Positions 33,182 through 40,699 of a stretch of 64,000 nucleotides of DNA are shown piece after piece. How positions within the stretch are numbered: the stretch's first letter is position 1; the number at the start of each line of letters is the position of its first letter. The stretch is from Aeromicrobium yanjiei (GTDB lineage: Bacteria > Actinomycetota > Actinomycetes > Propionibacteriales > Nocardioidaceae): positions 2,108,001-2,172,000 of the forward strand of contig NZ_CP045737.1 of the NCBI RefSeq assembly GCF_009649075.1, in the 5' to 3' direction. The position numbers and the translations under genes were made by a program. The notes below the pieces were generated by a model, which did no database searches, was not told where the DNA came from, and worked only from the letters and a program-made list of their open reading frames with translations.

Positions 33182-33798
33182 GTCGTGTGATGCTCCTGCT
33201 GGCCCACCCCCGGTCGACCAGCTTCTGTCATGCCCTGGCCGAGCGGGTCGCCGAGCAGCTGATCGAGCTCGGGCACGAGGTCCGCTCGCACGACCTGTAC
33301 GCCGAGCGGTTCGACCCGATCCTCGCGACGTACGAGTCCCACACGACCGGTGACGAGACCGAGTCGGCGCTCGCGCGCGAGGAGGATCCGCTGATCAGCC
33401 TGCACCGCGCGGAGCTGCGCCAGGCCGACGGGCTCGCGGTCGTGCACCCCAACTGGTGGGGCATGCCCCCCGCGATCCTGACCGGATGGGTCGACCGGGT
33501 CGTCGTGCCCGGGGTCGCGTACCGGCTCGCCGACGCCACCGGCCACCCCGAGCCCCTCGCGCCGGTGCAGCAGCTCTTCGTGGTCAACACGTCCGACACC
33601 ACGGACGAGCGCGAGGAGACGCTCTACAAGGACCCCCTCGCGTCGATCTGGGGGCGCTGCATCGCGCCCTATCTCGGCAGCCCAGCCGTGACTCGCCGCG
33701 TGCTCCGTCCCGTGGCGGGCTCCTCGGACGAGCAGCGCGCGGCATGGCTCGACGAGGTCGGCGTGCTCGCCGCCGAGACGTTCGGGGCCGTCTCCTAG
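33178..33798 (+). CDS. NAD(P)H-quinone oxidoreductase-like flavodoxin-fold protein
   Basis: A 206-residue protein of the Flavodoxin_2 family (KefF/MdaB-like). VMLLLAHPRSTSFCHALAERV binds the flavin phosphate; VVHPNWWGMPPAILTGWVDRVVVPGVAY is the family signature. CAGAAT (33166-33171) precedes the ATG by 6 nt, so it may have its own leaderless transcript besides overlapping DUF998 by ATGA. Likely a soluble two-electron quinone reductase. Confidence 0.87.
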   Translation: MSRVMLLLAHPRSTSFCHALAERVAEQLIELGHEVRSHDLYAERFDPILATYESHTTGDETESALAREEDPLISLHRAELRQADGLAVVHPNWWGMPPAILTGWVDRVVVPGVAYRLADATGHPEPLAPVQQLFVVNTSDTTDEREETLYKDPLASIWGRCIAPYLGSPAVTRRVLRPVAGSSDEQRAAWLDEVGVLAAETFGAVS

Positions 33799-33808
33799 GC
33801 TGGAGGAC

Positions 33809-34531
33809 ATGTCTGAACGTCGTGGTCTGTTCGGTGAGATCTCCTGGCTTCAGGTCGCAGGCAGCGTCCTGGCCGCTGTCACCTCCGCGTGGCTGGCGTC
33901 CCGGCTGGGTGTCGCGGGAACCATGATCGGCGTGGCGCTCGGCAGCTTCATCGCCACCGTCGGCTCCGCGTTCTACGCGCGTACCCTCGACAAGGGCAAG
34001 ACCCTGCTCGCCCAGACCGCGTCGGGTGCGCTCGTGGAGCGGACGGTCCAGGACGGCGAGATCGCCGAGGCCCTCGACGAGATCGCGGAGGCCGAGCACT
34101 CCCCCGTCCGCAGCGCTGAGGTCGTCGACAACGACGGACCCGTCCTACGCTGGAAGGCGGTCATCATCACGACCGTCGTGGTCGCCCTGCTCGCGCTCGC
34201 GGCCATCACGACGTACGAGCTCGTGTCGGACAAGACCCTCGGCGGGTCGAGCGGCACCACGATCGGCGACACGTTCGGCGGCAGCAAGAGCGACAAGGAC
34301 GCGCCCGGCAAGGACGATGACAACAACAAGGACGACGAGAAGGACGAGGACCCGGATCCGGCGGTGACCCCCGACAACCGCGACCCGGCACCGGCGCCCA
34401 CGGCCACGAGACCCACGCCGACGCGGACGGCCACGCCGGAGCCCACCCGGCCGAGCCCCTCGGTCGGCGAGACCGCCCCGACCCAGGACGCGCCGGAGCC
34501 CACCGATCCCGCTCCCGAGCGGGTGGAATGA
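33809..34531 (+). CDS. Membrane protein with disordered acidic/Pro-Thr tail
   Basis: A 240-residue protein with two hydrophobic segments near the N-terminus (15-33 and 34-54, AGSVLAAVTSAWLASRL and GVALGSFIATVGSAF), a third at about 116-136 and an extracellular low-complexity tail: Asp/Lys-rich (about 160-180) then repeated PTPTRTATPEPT. TAGGCT (33796-33801) lies 7 nt before the ATG, with GGAGGA also present. The tail suggests a surface-exposed spacer. No family recognised. Confidence 0.65.
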   Translation: MSERRGLFGEISWLQVAGSVLAAVTSAWLASRLGVAGTMIGVALGSFIATVGSAFYARTLDKGKTLLAQTASGALVERTVQDGEIAEALDEIAEAEHSPVRSAEVVDNDGPVLRWKAVIITTVVVALLALAAITTYELVSDKTLGGSSGTTIGDTFGGSKSDKDAPGKDDDNNKDDEKDEDPDPAVTPDNRDPAPAPTATRPTPTRTATPEPTRPSPSVGETAPTQDAPEPTDPAPERVE

Positions 34532-34580
34532 ACGCCTGCCTCGCGGCGTTGACCGCACCGACTTCTGAGAGGAGCGCAAC

Positions 34581-34985
34581 ATGACCATCTACATGACCCC
34601 CCACATCACGGACGACAAGATCGCCGCGATGGACGTCTTCGACGCCTTCCGTCTGGGTGAGGAGCTCCTCGACTCGCGCTTCCCGAGGGACGCTGCCCGC
34701 GTGCTCCGCAAGGTCGTCGACGCCGAGCCCGGCCACGCCGGGGCCTGGGAGCTGCTCGGGCGGGCGCACTTCGCCGCCGCGCAGCTGTCGCCGGCCGAGG
34801 AGTCGTTCCGCCGTCTCGTCGACCTCGAGCCGACCAGTGCGTGGGCGCAGACCGCGCTCGGCCTCGCGCTGGACCGGCAGAGCCGTCATCGCGAGGGCGT
34901 AGTCCACCACCGCATCGCCGCGGCGATGGGCGCGTCCCCGCGGGACGCGACCCGGGTCGAGCTCGTCGACCGTCCGACAGGCTGA
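34581..34985 (+). CDS. Tetratricopeptide repeat protein
   Basis: A 134-residue soluble protein with two to three TPR units (about 25-58, 59-92, 93-115): LLDSRFPRDAARVLRKVVDAEPGHAGAWEL, then AQLSPAEESFRRLVDLEPTSAWAQTALGLAL in the usual 34-residue rhythm. GAGAGGAG gives a clear Shine-Dalgarno sequence before the ATG. Likely a protein-protein adaptor; partner unknown. It runs into the M50 gene with a short gap. Confidence 0.8.
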   Translation: MTIYMTPHITDDKIAAMDVFDAFRLGEELLDSRFPRDAARVLRKVVDAEPGHAGAWELLGRAHFAAAQLSPAEESFRRLVDLEPTSAWAQTALGLALDRQSRHREGVVHHRIAAAMGASPRDATRVELVDRPTG

Positions 34986-35025
34986 TCCCCTGGACCCCAC
35001 CTGGGCGGCAGCGGCGGCAGCCGTC

Positions 35026-35640
35026 GTGCTGATCGCCCTGCCGCCCGCCTGGTCCGTCACCCGTCACGTGGTGACCCTCGTCCACGAGGCCGGCCACGCG
35101 GGGGTCGCGGTGCTGACGGGCCGGCGACTCAACGGCATCCGCCTGCACACCGACACCTCGGGCCTCACGGTCTCCTCGGGCAAGCCGCGCGGCCCCGGCA
35201 TGATCGCGACCGCGGCGGCCGGCTACCTCGCTCCCGCGGCCCTGGGGCTGGCGTCGGTCGCCCTGGTCGAGAGCGGCCGGACCGCGTGGGCGCTCTACGC
35301 CGGACTCGGGACCCTCGCTCTCATGCTGGCGTTCATCCTCAACTGGTTCGGTCTGCTCGTCGTCGTGCTCAGCGCGGCCGCGGTGTCCCTGCTCGTGTGG
35401 CGGGCGCCGGAGCGGGTCCAGGACTTCGCCGCGCTCACGTTCGCGTGGTTCCTGTTGCTGGCGGCCCCTCGTACGTCGATCGAGCTGTGGCCGCACCGAC
35501 GTCGCGTACGCACGCGCACCAGCGATGCGGACGTGCTCGCGCGCCTCACGATCCTGCCCGCGGCGGTGTGGAACGTCGTGTTCATCCTGCTCACCGGCGC
35601 CGCCCTGGCCGCCGCGGTCTGGCTCGTCGGACCGCCCTGA
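35026..35640 (+). CDS. M50B-like membrane metalloprotease
   Basis: About 204 residues from GTG 35026, polytopic, with the zinc motif HEAGH (HExxH) close to the N-terminus (VTLVHEAGHAGVAVLTGRRLNGIRL), as in M50B peptidase-like proteins. A second metal ligand motif is not obvious, though LNWFGLLVVVL may be the equivalent helix. The frame is open upstream and LDPTWAAAAAVVLIALPPAW would complete a first helix if translation began at CTG 34990, so the start is uncertain. Substrate unknown. Confidence 0.75.
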   Translation: MLIALPPAWSVTRHVVTLVHEAGHAGVAVLTGRRLNGIRLHTDTSGLTVSSGKPRGPGMIATAAAGYLAPAALGLASVALVESGRTAWALYAGLGTLALMLAFILNWFGLLVVVLSAAAVSLLVWRAPERVQDFAALTFAWFLLLAAPRTSIELWPHRRRVRTRTSDADVLARLTILPAAVWNVVFILLTGAALAAAVWLVGPP

Positions 35641-35652
35641 TTGGATGGGGGC

Positions 35653-36858
35653 ATGTTCTCCGTCGGCTCCCAGCTCGAAGGTGCCCTCGGTCGTACGGGC
35701 ACCATCTCCACCCCCCATGGAGAGATCCGCACCCCCGCGTTCATCCCCGTCGGCACCCGGGCGACGGTCAAGGCCGTGCTCCCCGAGGCCATGGCCGATC
35801 TCGGCGCGCAGGCGCTGCTCGCCAATGCGTACCACCTCTACCTCCAGCCCGGCGCCGACATCGTCGACGAGGCCGGCGGGCTCGGGACGTTCATGAACTG
35901 GCCGGGCCCCACGTTCACCGACTCGGGCGGCTTCCAGGTGCTGTCGCTCGGCGCCGGGTTCCAGAAGACCCTGTCGATGGACGCCAAGGGGGTCACCGCC
36001 GACGACGTGATCGCCGAGGGCAAGGACCGGCTCGCCGTGGTCGATGACGACGGCGTGACGTTCAAGTCGCACCTCGACGGCTCCAAGCACCGGTTCACCC
36101 CCGAGGTGTCGATGCAGATCCAGCACCAGCTGGGCGCGGACATCATGTTCGCGTTCGACGAGCTGACGACGCTGATGAACACCAAGGACTACCAGGTCCA
36201 GTCGCTCGCCCGCACCCAGGCGTGGGCGCGGCGGTGCCTCGTCGAGCACCAGCGGCTCGACCTCGAGCGCGCGCACAAGCCCCGGCAGGCGTTGTTCGGG
36301 GTCGTCCAGGGCGCCCAGCACGAGGACCTGCGCCGCCAGGCCGCCCGCGGGCTCGCCGACCTGGAGATCGACGGCCTCGGGTTCGACGGCTACGGCGTCG
36401 GTGGGGCGATCGAGAAGGAGAATCTCGGCACGATCGTGCGCTGGGTCAACGAGGAGCTGCCCGACGACAAGCCGCGGCACCTGCTCGGCATCAGCGAGCC
36501 CGACGACCTGTTCACCGCGGTGGAGAACGGCTGCGACACGTTCGACTGCGTGTCGCCGTCGCGGGTCGCGCGATCGTCCCGCGTCTACGCGATGACCGGC
36601 CGCTACAACCTGCTGGTCGCGGCCTCACGTCGCGACTTCGGGCCGATCGACCCGGAGTGCGACTGCTACACGTGCGCCCACTACTCCAAGGCGTACCTGC
36701 ACCACCTGTTCAAGACCAAGGAGTACATCGCCGCGACGCTCTGCACGATCCACAACGAGCGGTTCACCGTACGCCTCGTCGACGACATGCGCGCCCACAT
36801 CGAAGCCGGCACCTTCCCCGACTTCCGCGACGACTTCCTCGCCCGCTTCTACGCCTGA
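35653..36858 (+). CDS. tgt: tRNA-guanine(34) transglycosylase (queuine-type)
   Basis: A 401-residue enzyme exchanging G34 of GUN tRNAs for queuine or preQ1. TPHGEIRTPAFIPVGT, FTDSGGFQVLSL (acid/base Asp), TFDCVSPSRVAR (nucleophile Asp) and the zinc site CDCYTCAHYSKAYLHHL are all present. ATG 35653 is used because it begins the conserved FSVGSQLEGALGR region. The convergent neighbour is a queuosine-precursor transporter, and no queuosine-synthesis genes are visible, so salvage of queuine or preQ1 is the likely mode. Rare in actinobacteria in my experience. Confidence 0.93.
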   Translation: MFSVGSQLEGALGRTGTISTPHGEIRTPAFIPVGTRATVKAVLPEAMADLGAQALLANAYHLYLQPGADIVDEAGGLGTFMNWPGPTFTDSGGFQVLSLGAGFQKTLSMDAKGVTADDVIAEGKDRLAVVDDDGVTFKSHLDGSKHRFTPEVSMQIQHQLGADIMFAFDELTTLMNTKDYQVQSLARTQAWARRCLVEHQRLDLERAHKPRQALFGVVQGAQHEDLRRQAARGLADLEIDGLGFDGYGVGGAIEKENLGTIVRWVNEELPDDKPRHLLGISEPDDLFTAVENGCDTFDCVSPSRVARSSRVYAMTGRYNLLVAASRRDFGPIDPECDCYTCAHYSKAYLHHLFKTKEYIAATLCTIHNERFTVRLVDDMRAHIEAGTFPDFRDDFLARFYA

Positions 36859-36874
36859 CCCCTCCGCCGGTTGT

Positions 36875-36964
36875 CGGTTTCCCACGGGACCGTGGGGTTT
36901 GTGCACTTCCCTAGCGTCACAACACGAGGGAAGTGACCAATTACCACGGTCCCGTGGGAACCCG
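36875..36964. repeat. Nested long inverted repeat between tgt and the transporter
   Basis: Outer arms of 21 bp (36875-36895 and 36944-36964) pair with one mismatch around GGGACCGTGG/CCACGGTCCC; inner arms CACTTCCCT (36904-36912) and AGGGAAGTG (36927-36935) pair perfectly. The whole 90 bp could form a cruciform or a bidirectional terminator. Confidence 0.75.
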
Positions 36965-36995
36965 ACCACGGGGAAACGGGGGCTGGGTGGGCGGG

Positions 36996-37721
36996 TCACT
37001 GCCAGTAGGAGGGCTCGCGGCGCTTCAAGGCTCGGATGACGACCATCGTGAGGGGCATGACCAGCAGCTCGACGGCGCACTTGAACAAGAAGCCGACGAC
37101 GAAGTAGTTGAGGAACGCGCCGAAGCTGTCGACACCGATCGCCGAGGCGGCGATCGCGCAGAAGATCAGCGTGTCGGCCGCCTCGCCGACGCCGGTCGAG
37201 CCAGCCAGCCGTCGCCAGAGGCCGGGCTCGGCGGAGCGGGCCTTCATCCGCACCAGGACGTACGAGTTGAGGAACTGCCCCACGAGGTACGCCACCAGGG
37301 ACGCCGCCACGATCTGCACGCCTGACCAGACGACGCTCTCGAACGCCTCCTGGTTGTCGTAGAACTCCGCGCTCGGCAGCTGCATGACGATCAGGAACGT
37401 CACGAACGTCATGATCGCGGTGCCGAACCCCACGAGGATCGCCCGCCGGGCCGCGCGCAGGCCGTACACCTCGGAGATCACGTCGCCGATGATGTACGCC
37501 AGCGGGAACAGGACCGCGCCGCCGTCGGAGAACACCGGGATGATCTGCACCGGACCGATCGACACGTCGCCGGAGAAGAACTGCGTGCCCTTGGTCGCCG
37601 CGATGTTGGACACGACCAGGACGACACAGAACACCGCGAGCAGGATGTCGTAGTAGGACGATCCGCGAGAGGCGAAGTGCACCTCGCGCTCCGCCCGGGC
37701 CGAGGTGTCCGCAGAGCTCAT
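36996..37721 (-). CDS. Queuosine precursor transporter (YhhQ/VUT family)
   Basis: A 241-residue protein with six membrane helices. LLAVFCVVLVVSNIAATKG, FPLAYIIGDVISEVYG, AASLVAYLVGQFLNSYVL and SAIGVDSFGAFLNYFVVGFLFKCAVEL are the YhhQ family blocks; YhhQ imports preQ1/preQ0-type precursors in Escherichia coli. Start: ATG 37721 lies 7 nt after CAGGAT on this strand; an ATG three codons upstream (37730) is the alternative. It faces tgt, forming a queuosine salvage pair. Confidence 0.9.
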   Translation of the reverse strand: MSSADTSARAEREVHFASRGSSYYDILLAVFCVVLVVSNIAATKGTQFFSGDVSIGPVQIIPVFSDGGAVLFPLAYIIGDVISEVYGLRAARRAILVGFGTAIMTFVTFLIVMQLPSAEFYDNQEAFESVVWSGVQIVAASLVAYLVGQFLNSYVLVRMKARSAEPGLWRRLAGSTGVGEAADTLIFCAIAASAIGVDSFGAFLNYFVVGFLFKCAVELLVMPLTMVVIRALKRREPSYWQ

Positions 37722-37766
37722 GTGCCCCATCCTGCCAGCCGCCGACCCCTCTGGGAGAATCGCTGC

Positions 37767-39032
37767 ATGACCGCGCTTCCGACCCGCACCGACGTGCTCG
37801 TCGTCGGCGCCGGTCCCGCCGGATCCGCGGCCGCCGCCTGGGCGTCCCGATTCGGCCTCGACACCGTCCTCGCCGATGCGGCGACGTTCCCGCGTGACAA
37901 GACCTGCGGCGACGGACTGACGCCCCGTGCGATCGCCGAGCTCGAGCGACTGGGCCTCGGCGACTGGGTCCGCGGCCACGGCACCAACCGCGGATTGCGC
38001 GCCGCGGGATTCGGCCAGGAGCTCCTGCTCCCCTGGCCCGGCGGCTCCCTGCCCGACTACGGCTCGGCGGTCCCCCGCACCGAGCTCGATGACAAGCTCT
38101 TCCGGGTCGCGGTCGAGGCTGGTGCGACCCCGTTCGAGGGCGCCCGGGCAGTGGACGCCGTCCGCGACGACGCCGGCCGCGTGACCGGTGTGGTCTTCCA
38201 CGTCGGCCGCGAGCGCACCCCGCACACCGTCCACTGCGACCGCCTCGTGGTCGCCGACGGCGTACGTTCGCCGCTCGGTCGCGTCCTCGGGCGCGAGTGG
38301 CACCGCGACACCGCGTACGGCGTGGCGGGCCGGTCGTACGTCAAGTCCGGCCGCAGCGACGATCCCTGGATCTCCTCGCACCTCGAGCTGCGGGGCCCCG
38401 CCGCCGACGGATCGGGCGACATGGTGCTGCCCGGCTACGGCTGGATCTTCCCGCTCGGCGACGGCGAGGTGAATCTCGGCGTCGGCGCGCTCGCGACCGC
38501 CAAGCGTCCCGCCGACCTGCAGATCCGTCCGCTCATGGAGCACTACGCAGGCCTCCGCCGCGAGGAGTGGGACCTGAGCGGCGAGCTGCGCATCCCCACC
38601 AGCGCCCTGCTGCCGATGGGTGGCGCCGTCTCCGGCGTCGCCGGGCCCAACTGGGTGCTCGTCGGGGACGCCGCGGGGTGCGTCAACCCGCTCAACGGCG
38701 AGGGCATCGACTACGGCATGGAGACCGGGCGTGAGGCCGCCGAGCTGCTGCGGTCCGAGACCGATCTCGCCGCCGCATGGCCCGCTCTGCTCACCGCCCG
38801 CTACGGCGAGGCGTTCTCGATCGCCCGCCGGCTCGCGGGACTCATCACCGTCCCCCGGCTGCTCCCCACGGCGGGCCCCGTCGGCATGCGCTCGCACCAC
38901 CTCATGACCTTCGCGCTGCGCGTGATGGGCAATCTCGTGACCGACGAGGACCGCGACCTCACCGCCCGTCTCTGGCGGTGGGCCGGACGCCAGTCGGTAC
39001 GCCTGGACGACCGGCCGCCCTTCACGTCCTGA
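37767..39032 (+). CDS. Geranylgeranyl reductase family FAD oxidoreductase
   Basis: A 421-residue FAD enzyme reducing isoprenoid double bonds. Features: DVLVVGAGPAGSAAAAWASR (FAD ADP-binding), PRDKTCGDGLTPRAI, GYGWIFPLGDGEVNLGVG and VGDAAGCVNPLNGEGIDYGME. Mycobacterial MenJ, which saturates a menaquinone isoprene, is the closest role known for actinobacteria; archaeal-lipid-type activity is less likely. Leaderless: GAGAAT (37755-37760) is 6 nt before the ATG. Divergent from the queuosine transporter. Confidence 0.87.
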   Translation: MTALPTRTDVLVVGAGPAGSAAAAWASRFGLDTVLADAATFPRDKTCGDGLTPRAIAELERLGLGDWVRGHGTNRGLRAAGFGQELLLPWPGGSLPDYGSAVPRTELDDKLFRVAVEAGATPFEGARAVDAVRDDAGRVTGVVFHVGRERTPHTVHCDRLVVADGVRSPLGRVLGREWHRDTAYGVAGRSYVKSGRSDDPWISSHLELRGPAADGSGDMVLPGYGWIFPLGDGEVNLGVGALATAKRPADLQIRPLMEHYAGLRREEWDLSGELRIPTSALLPMGGAVSGVAGPNWVLVGDAAGCVNPLNGEGIDYGMETGREAAELLRSETDLAAAWPALLTARYGEAFSIARRLAGLITVPRLLPTAGPVGMRSHHLMTFALRVMGNLVTDEDRDLTARLWRWAGRQSVRLDDRPPFTS

Positions 39033-39072
39033 ACGCCGCGCGGGTGGCGGGCCGGGCCACTACGGTCATGCC

Positions 39073-39834
39073 ATGAGCGACCAGCCGCCCTCCCACGGCA
39101 CCCCGTACCCCTACGCGTACGGCCCGCCCAGCTACGCCGCGCCCCCGCCGTTCCGCATCCCCGACGCGTTCGGGTGGTCGTGGGACATGTTGCGGGTGCA
39201 CCTCAAGGTGTTGCTCGCCGCGATGATCCCTACGGTCGTGGTGGGCCTGGTTCTCTACGCGATGTACTTCTGGCGGCTCGTGCCGATCTGGATCGACATG
39301 GCCGAGCCCACCACCAGCTCGACCGTGCAGCTCGACCGGTTCCAGGACCTGTGGGCGACGGTCGGCCTCTTGTACGCTGCGGCGCTGGTCGTCGCGATCC
39401 CGCTGTCGCTCTTCCACGGCAATCTCGTACGGATGTGCCTGCTCATCGCGGACGGTGGCACCCCGTCGTACCGGATGATCCTCAGCACCCGCCGTGCCGG
39501 CCGGGTCATGGTGACCACCGCCGTGCTGCTCGTGGCGGGTGTCCTCGGCACGATCCTGTGCCTGCTGCCCGGGATCGCCTTCGCCGCCTTCTCGATGTTC
39601 ACGCTCCCGCTGCTGCTCGACCGGGACCTCGGGACGTTCGCGGCCATCCGCGGGAGCTTCGCGCTCGTCCGCGCCCACCTCGGCCTGTGCCTCCTGACGT
39701 TCGGCCTGCTCATCGCCGTGGCCTACGCCGGCACGATGCTGTGCTTCGTCGGCATCGCTGCGTCGATGCCGCTCGGCACCCTCATCCTCGTGTACGCCTA
39801 CCGGTCCCTGCAGGTCACCGGCCGGACAGTCTGA
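39073..39834 (+). CDS. Polytopic membrane protein, DUF975/GDPD-membrane-like
   Basis: A 253-residue protein: a Pro/Tyr-rich N-terminus (HGTPYPYAYGPPSYA) then five or six membrane helices. FGWSWDMLRVHLKVLLAAM, LLPGIAFAAFSMFTLPLLLDRDLGTFAAIRGSFALVR and the closing helix match proteins with regulatory membrane repeats found near phosphodiesterases, but the match is loose. TACGGT (39061-39066) is 6 nt before the ATG. Function unknown. Confidence 0.65.
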   Translation: MSDQPPSHGTPYPYAYGPPSYAAPPPFRIPDAFGWSWDMLRVHLKVLLAAMIPTVVVGLVLYAMYFWRLVPIWIDMAEPTTSSTVQLDRFQDLWATVGLLYAAALVVAIPLSLFHGNLVRMCLLIADGGTPSYRMILSTRRAGRVMVTTAVLLVAGVLGTILCLLPGIAFAAFSMFTLPLLLDRDLGTFAAIRGSFALVRAHLGLCLLTFGLLIAVAYAGTMLCFVGIAASMPLGTLILVYAYRSLQVTGRTV

Positions 39835-39842
39835 GGACGCAC

Positions 39843-39870
39843 GAAGGGCCCGGCCGAGGCCGGGCCCTTC
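39843..39870. terminator. Bidirectional hairpin terminator
   Basis: GAAGGGCCCGGCC (39843-39855) pairs with GGCCGGGCCCTTC (39858-39870) between two convergent genes, 9 nt after the stop of one and 15 nt from the other. Confidence 0.85.
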
Positions 39871-39885
39871 TGGTGCAGTGTGCGA

Positions 39886-40512
39886 TCAGCTCGCGGGCGG
39901 AGCCGGGGGGGCCGGCGGCGCGGGCGGATTCTGCGGCGCAGCCGGGGGCGGCGGCGTCTGAGCGGCGGGCGGCGCAGCCGGGGGCGGCGTCTGAGCCGGC
40001 GGCGGCGTGTACGACTGCGGTGCCTGCGGTGCCTGCGGTGCACTGCCGGTGCCGTTGCTGCTCTTGTTGATCTCCGGGATCTTCTCGCCCGAGTCCTTGA
40101 ACAGCAGCGCGACGAAGACGACGAAGGCGATCACCGCGACGAACAGGATCCATCCGGACCAGCCCGGGCCGACCGAGATGTCGTCCAGGAAGTCCGGGAC
40201 GTCGACCGTGAACGGCTTGATGATGAGGATGAGTGCCGCGATGACGGCGAGTGCGAGCGCGATCAGCGTCCAGGGCACCTCACGCGGGAGGGTGTCCCCC
40301 GCGAAGGCCTTCACGATGACGAGCGCGAAGGAGGCGATGAGCAGCAGGCACGCCAGGGTTCCCCAGCCGTCCCACGCGTTCGTGACGTTCTCCGACTGGC
40401 CACCTCCGCTGATGCGGATGTAGGCCCCGAAGAAGGTCAGGATGATCGCAAGGGCGCCCGATACGAGCGCTCCCTGGGTGTTGATGCCTAGAGACTTCAA
40501 GTCAACGGCCAT
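39886..40512 (-). CDS. Four-helix membrane protein with Pro/Ala-rich tail
   Basis: A 208-residue protein with four membrane segments (about 17-36, 51-70, 79-100, 120-140) and a cytoplasmic or surface tail of nearly pure Pro, Ala and Gln (repeats like TPPPAAPPAAQ). ATG 40512 is chosen: GGGAGA at 40529-40524 gives good spacing, and an upstream frame start lacks signals. TATGTT (40558-40553) may be the -10. No family recognised; the proline-rich tail may bind partners or the cell wall. Confidence 0.68.
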   Translation of the reverse strand: MAVDLKSLGINTQGALVSGALAIILTFFGAYIRISGGGQSENVTNAWDGWGTLACLLLIASFALVIVKAFAGDTLPREVPWTLIALALAVIAALILIIKPFTVDVPDFLDDISVGPGWSGWILFVAVIAFVVFVALLFKDSGEKIPEINKSSNGTGSAPQAPQAPQSYTPPPAQTPPPAAPPAAQTPPPPAAPQNPPAPPAPPAPPAS

Positions 40513-40699
40513 GACAAATTTCTCCCAACGATGAATGATGACGCCCCTGAACATAGTGCTGATGAGTCACCACAGGTAGTCATTTCACCCTCGAAGGGCC
40601 CGGCGAGTCGGTTTGTCTCCTGTGGTATTGCGGCCCTTACGCAGCCGCGTCGACCGCGCTTGGCGGGCCGACGGCACCCGCGTACGACACAATCGCGGC

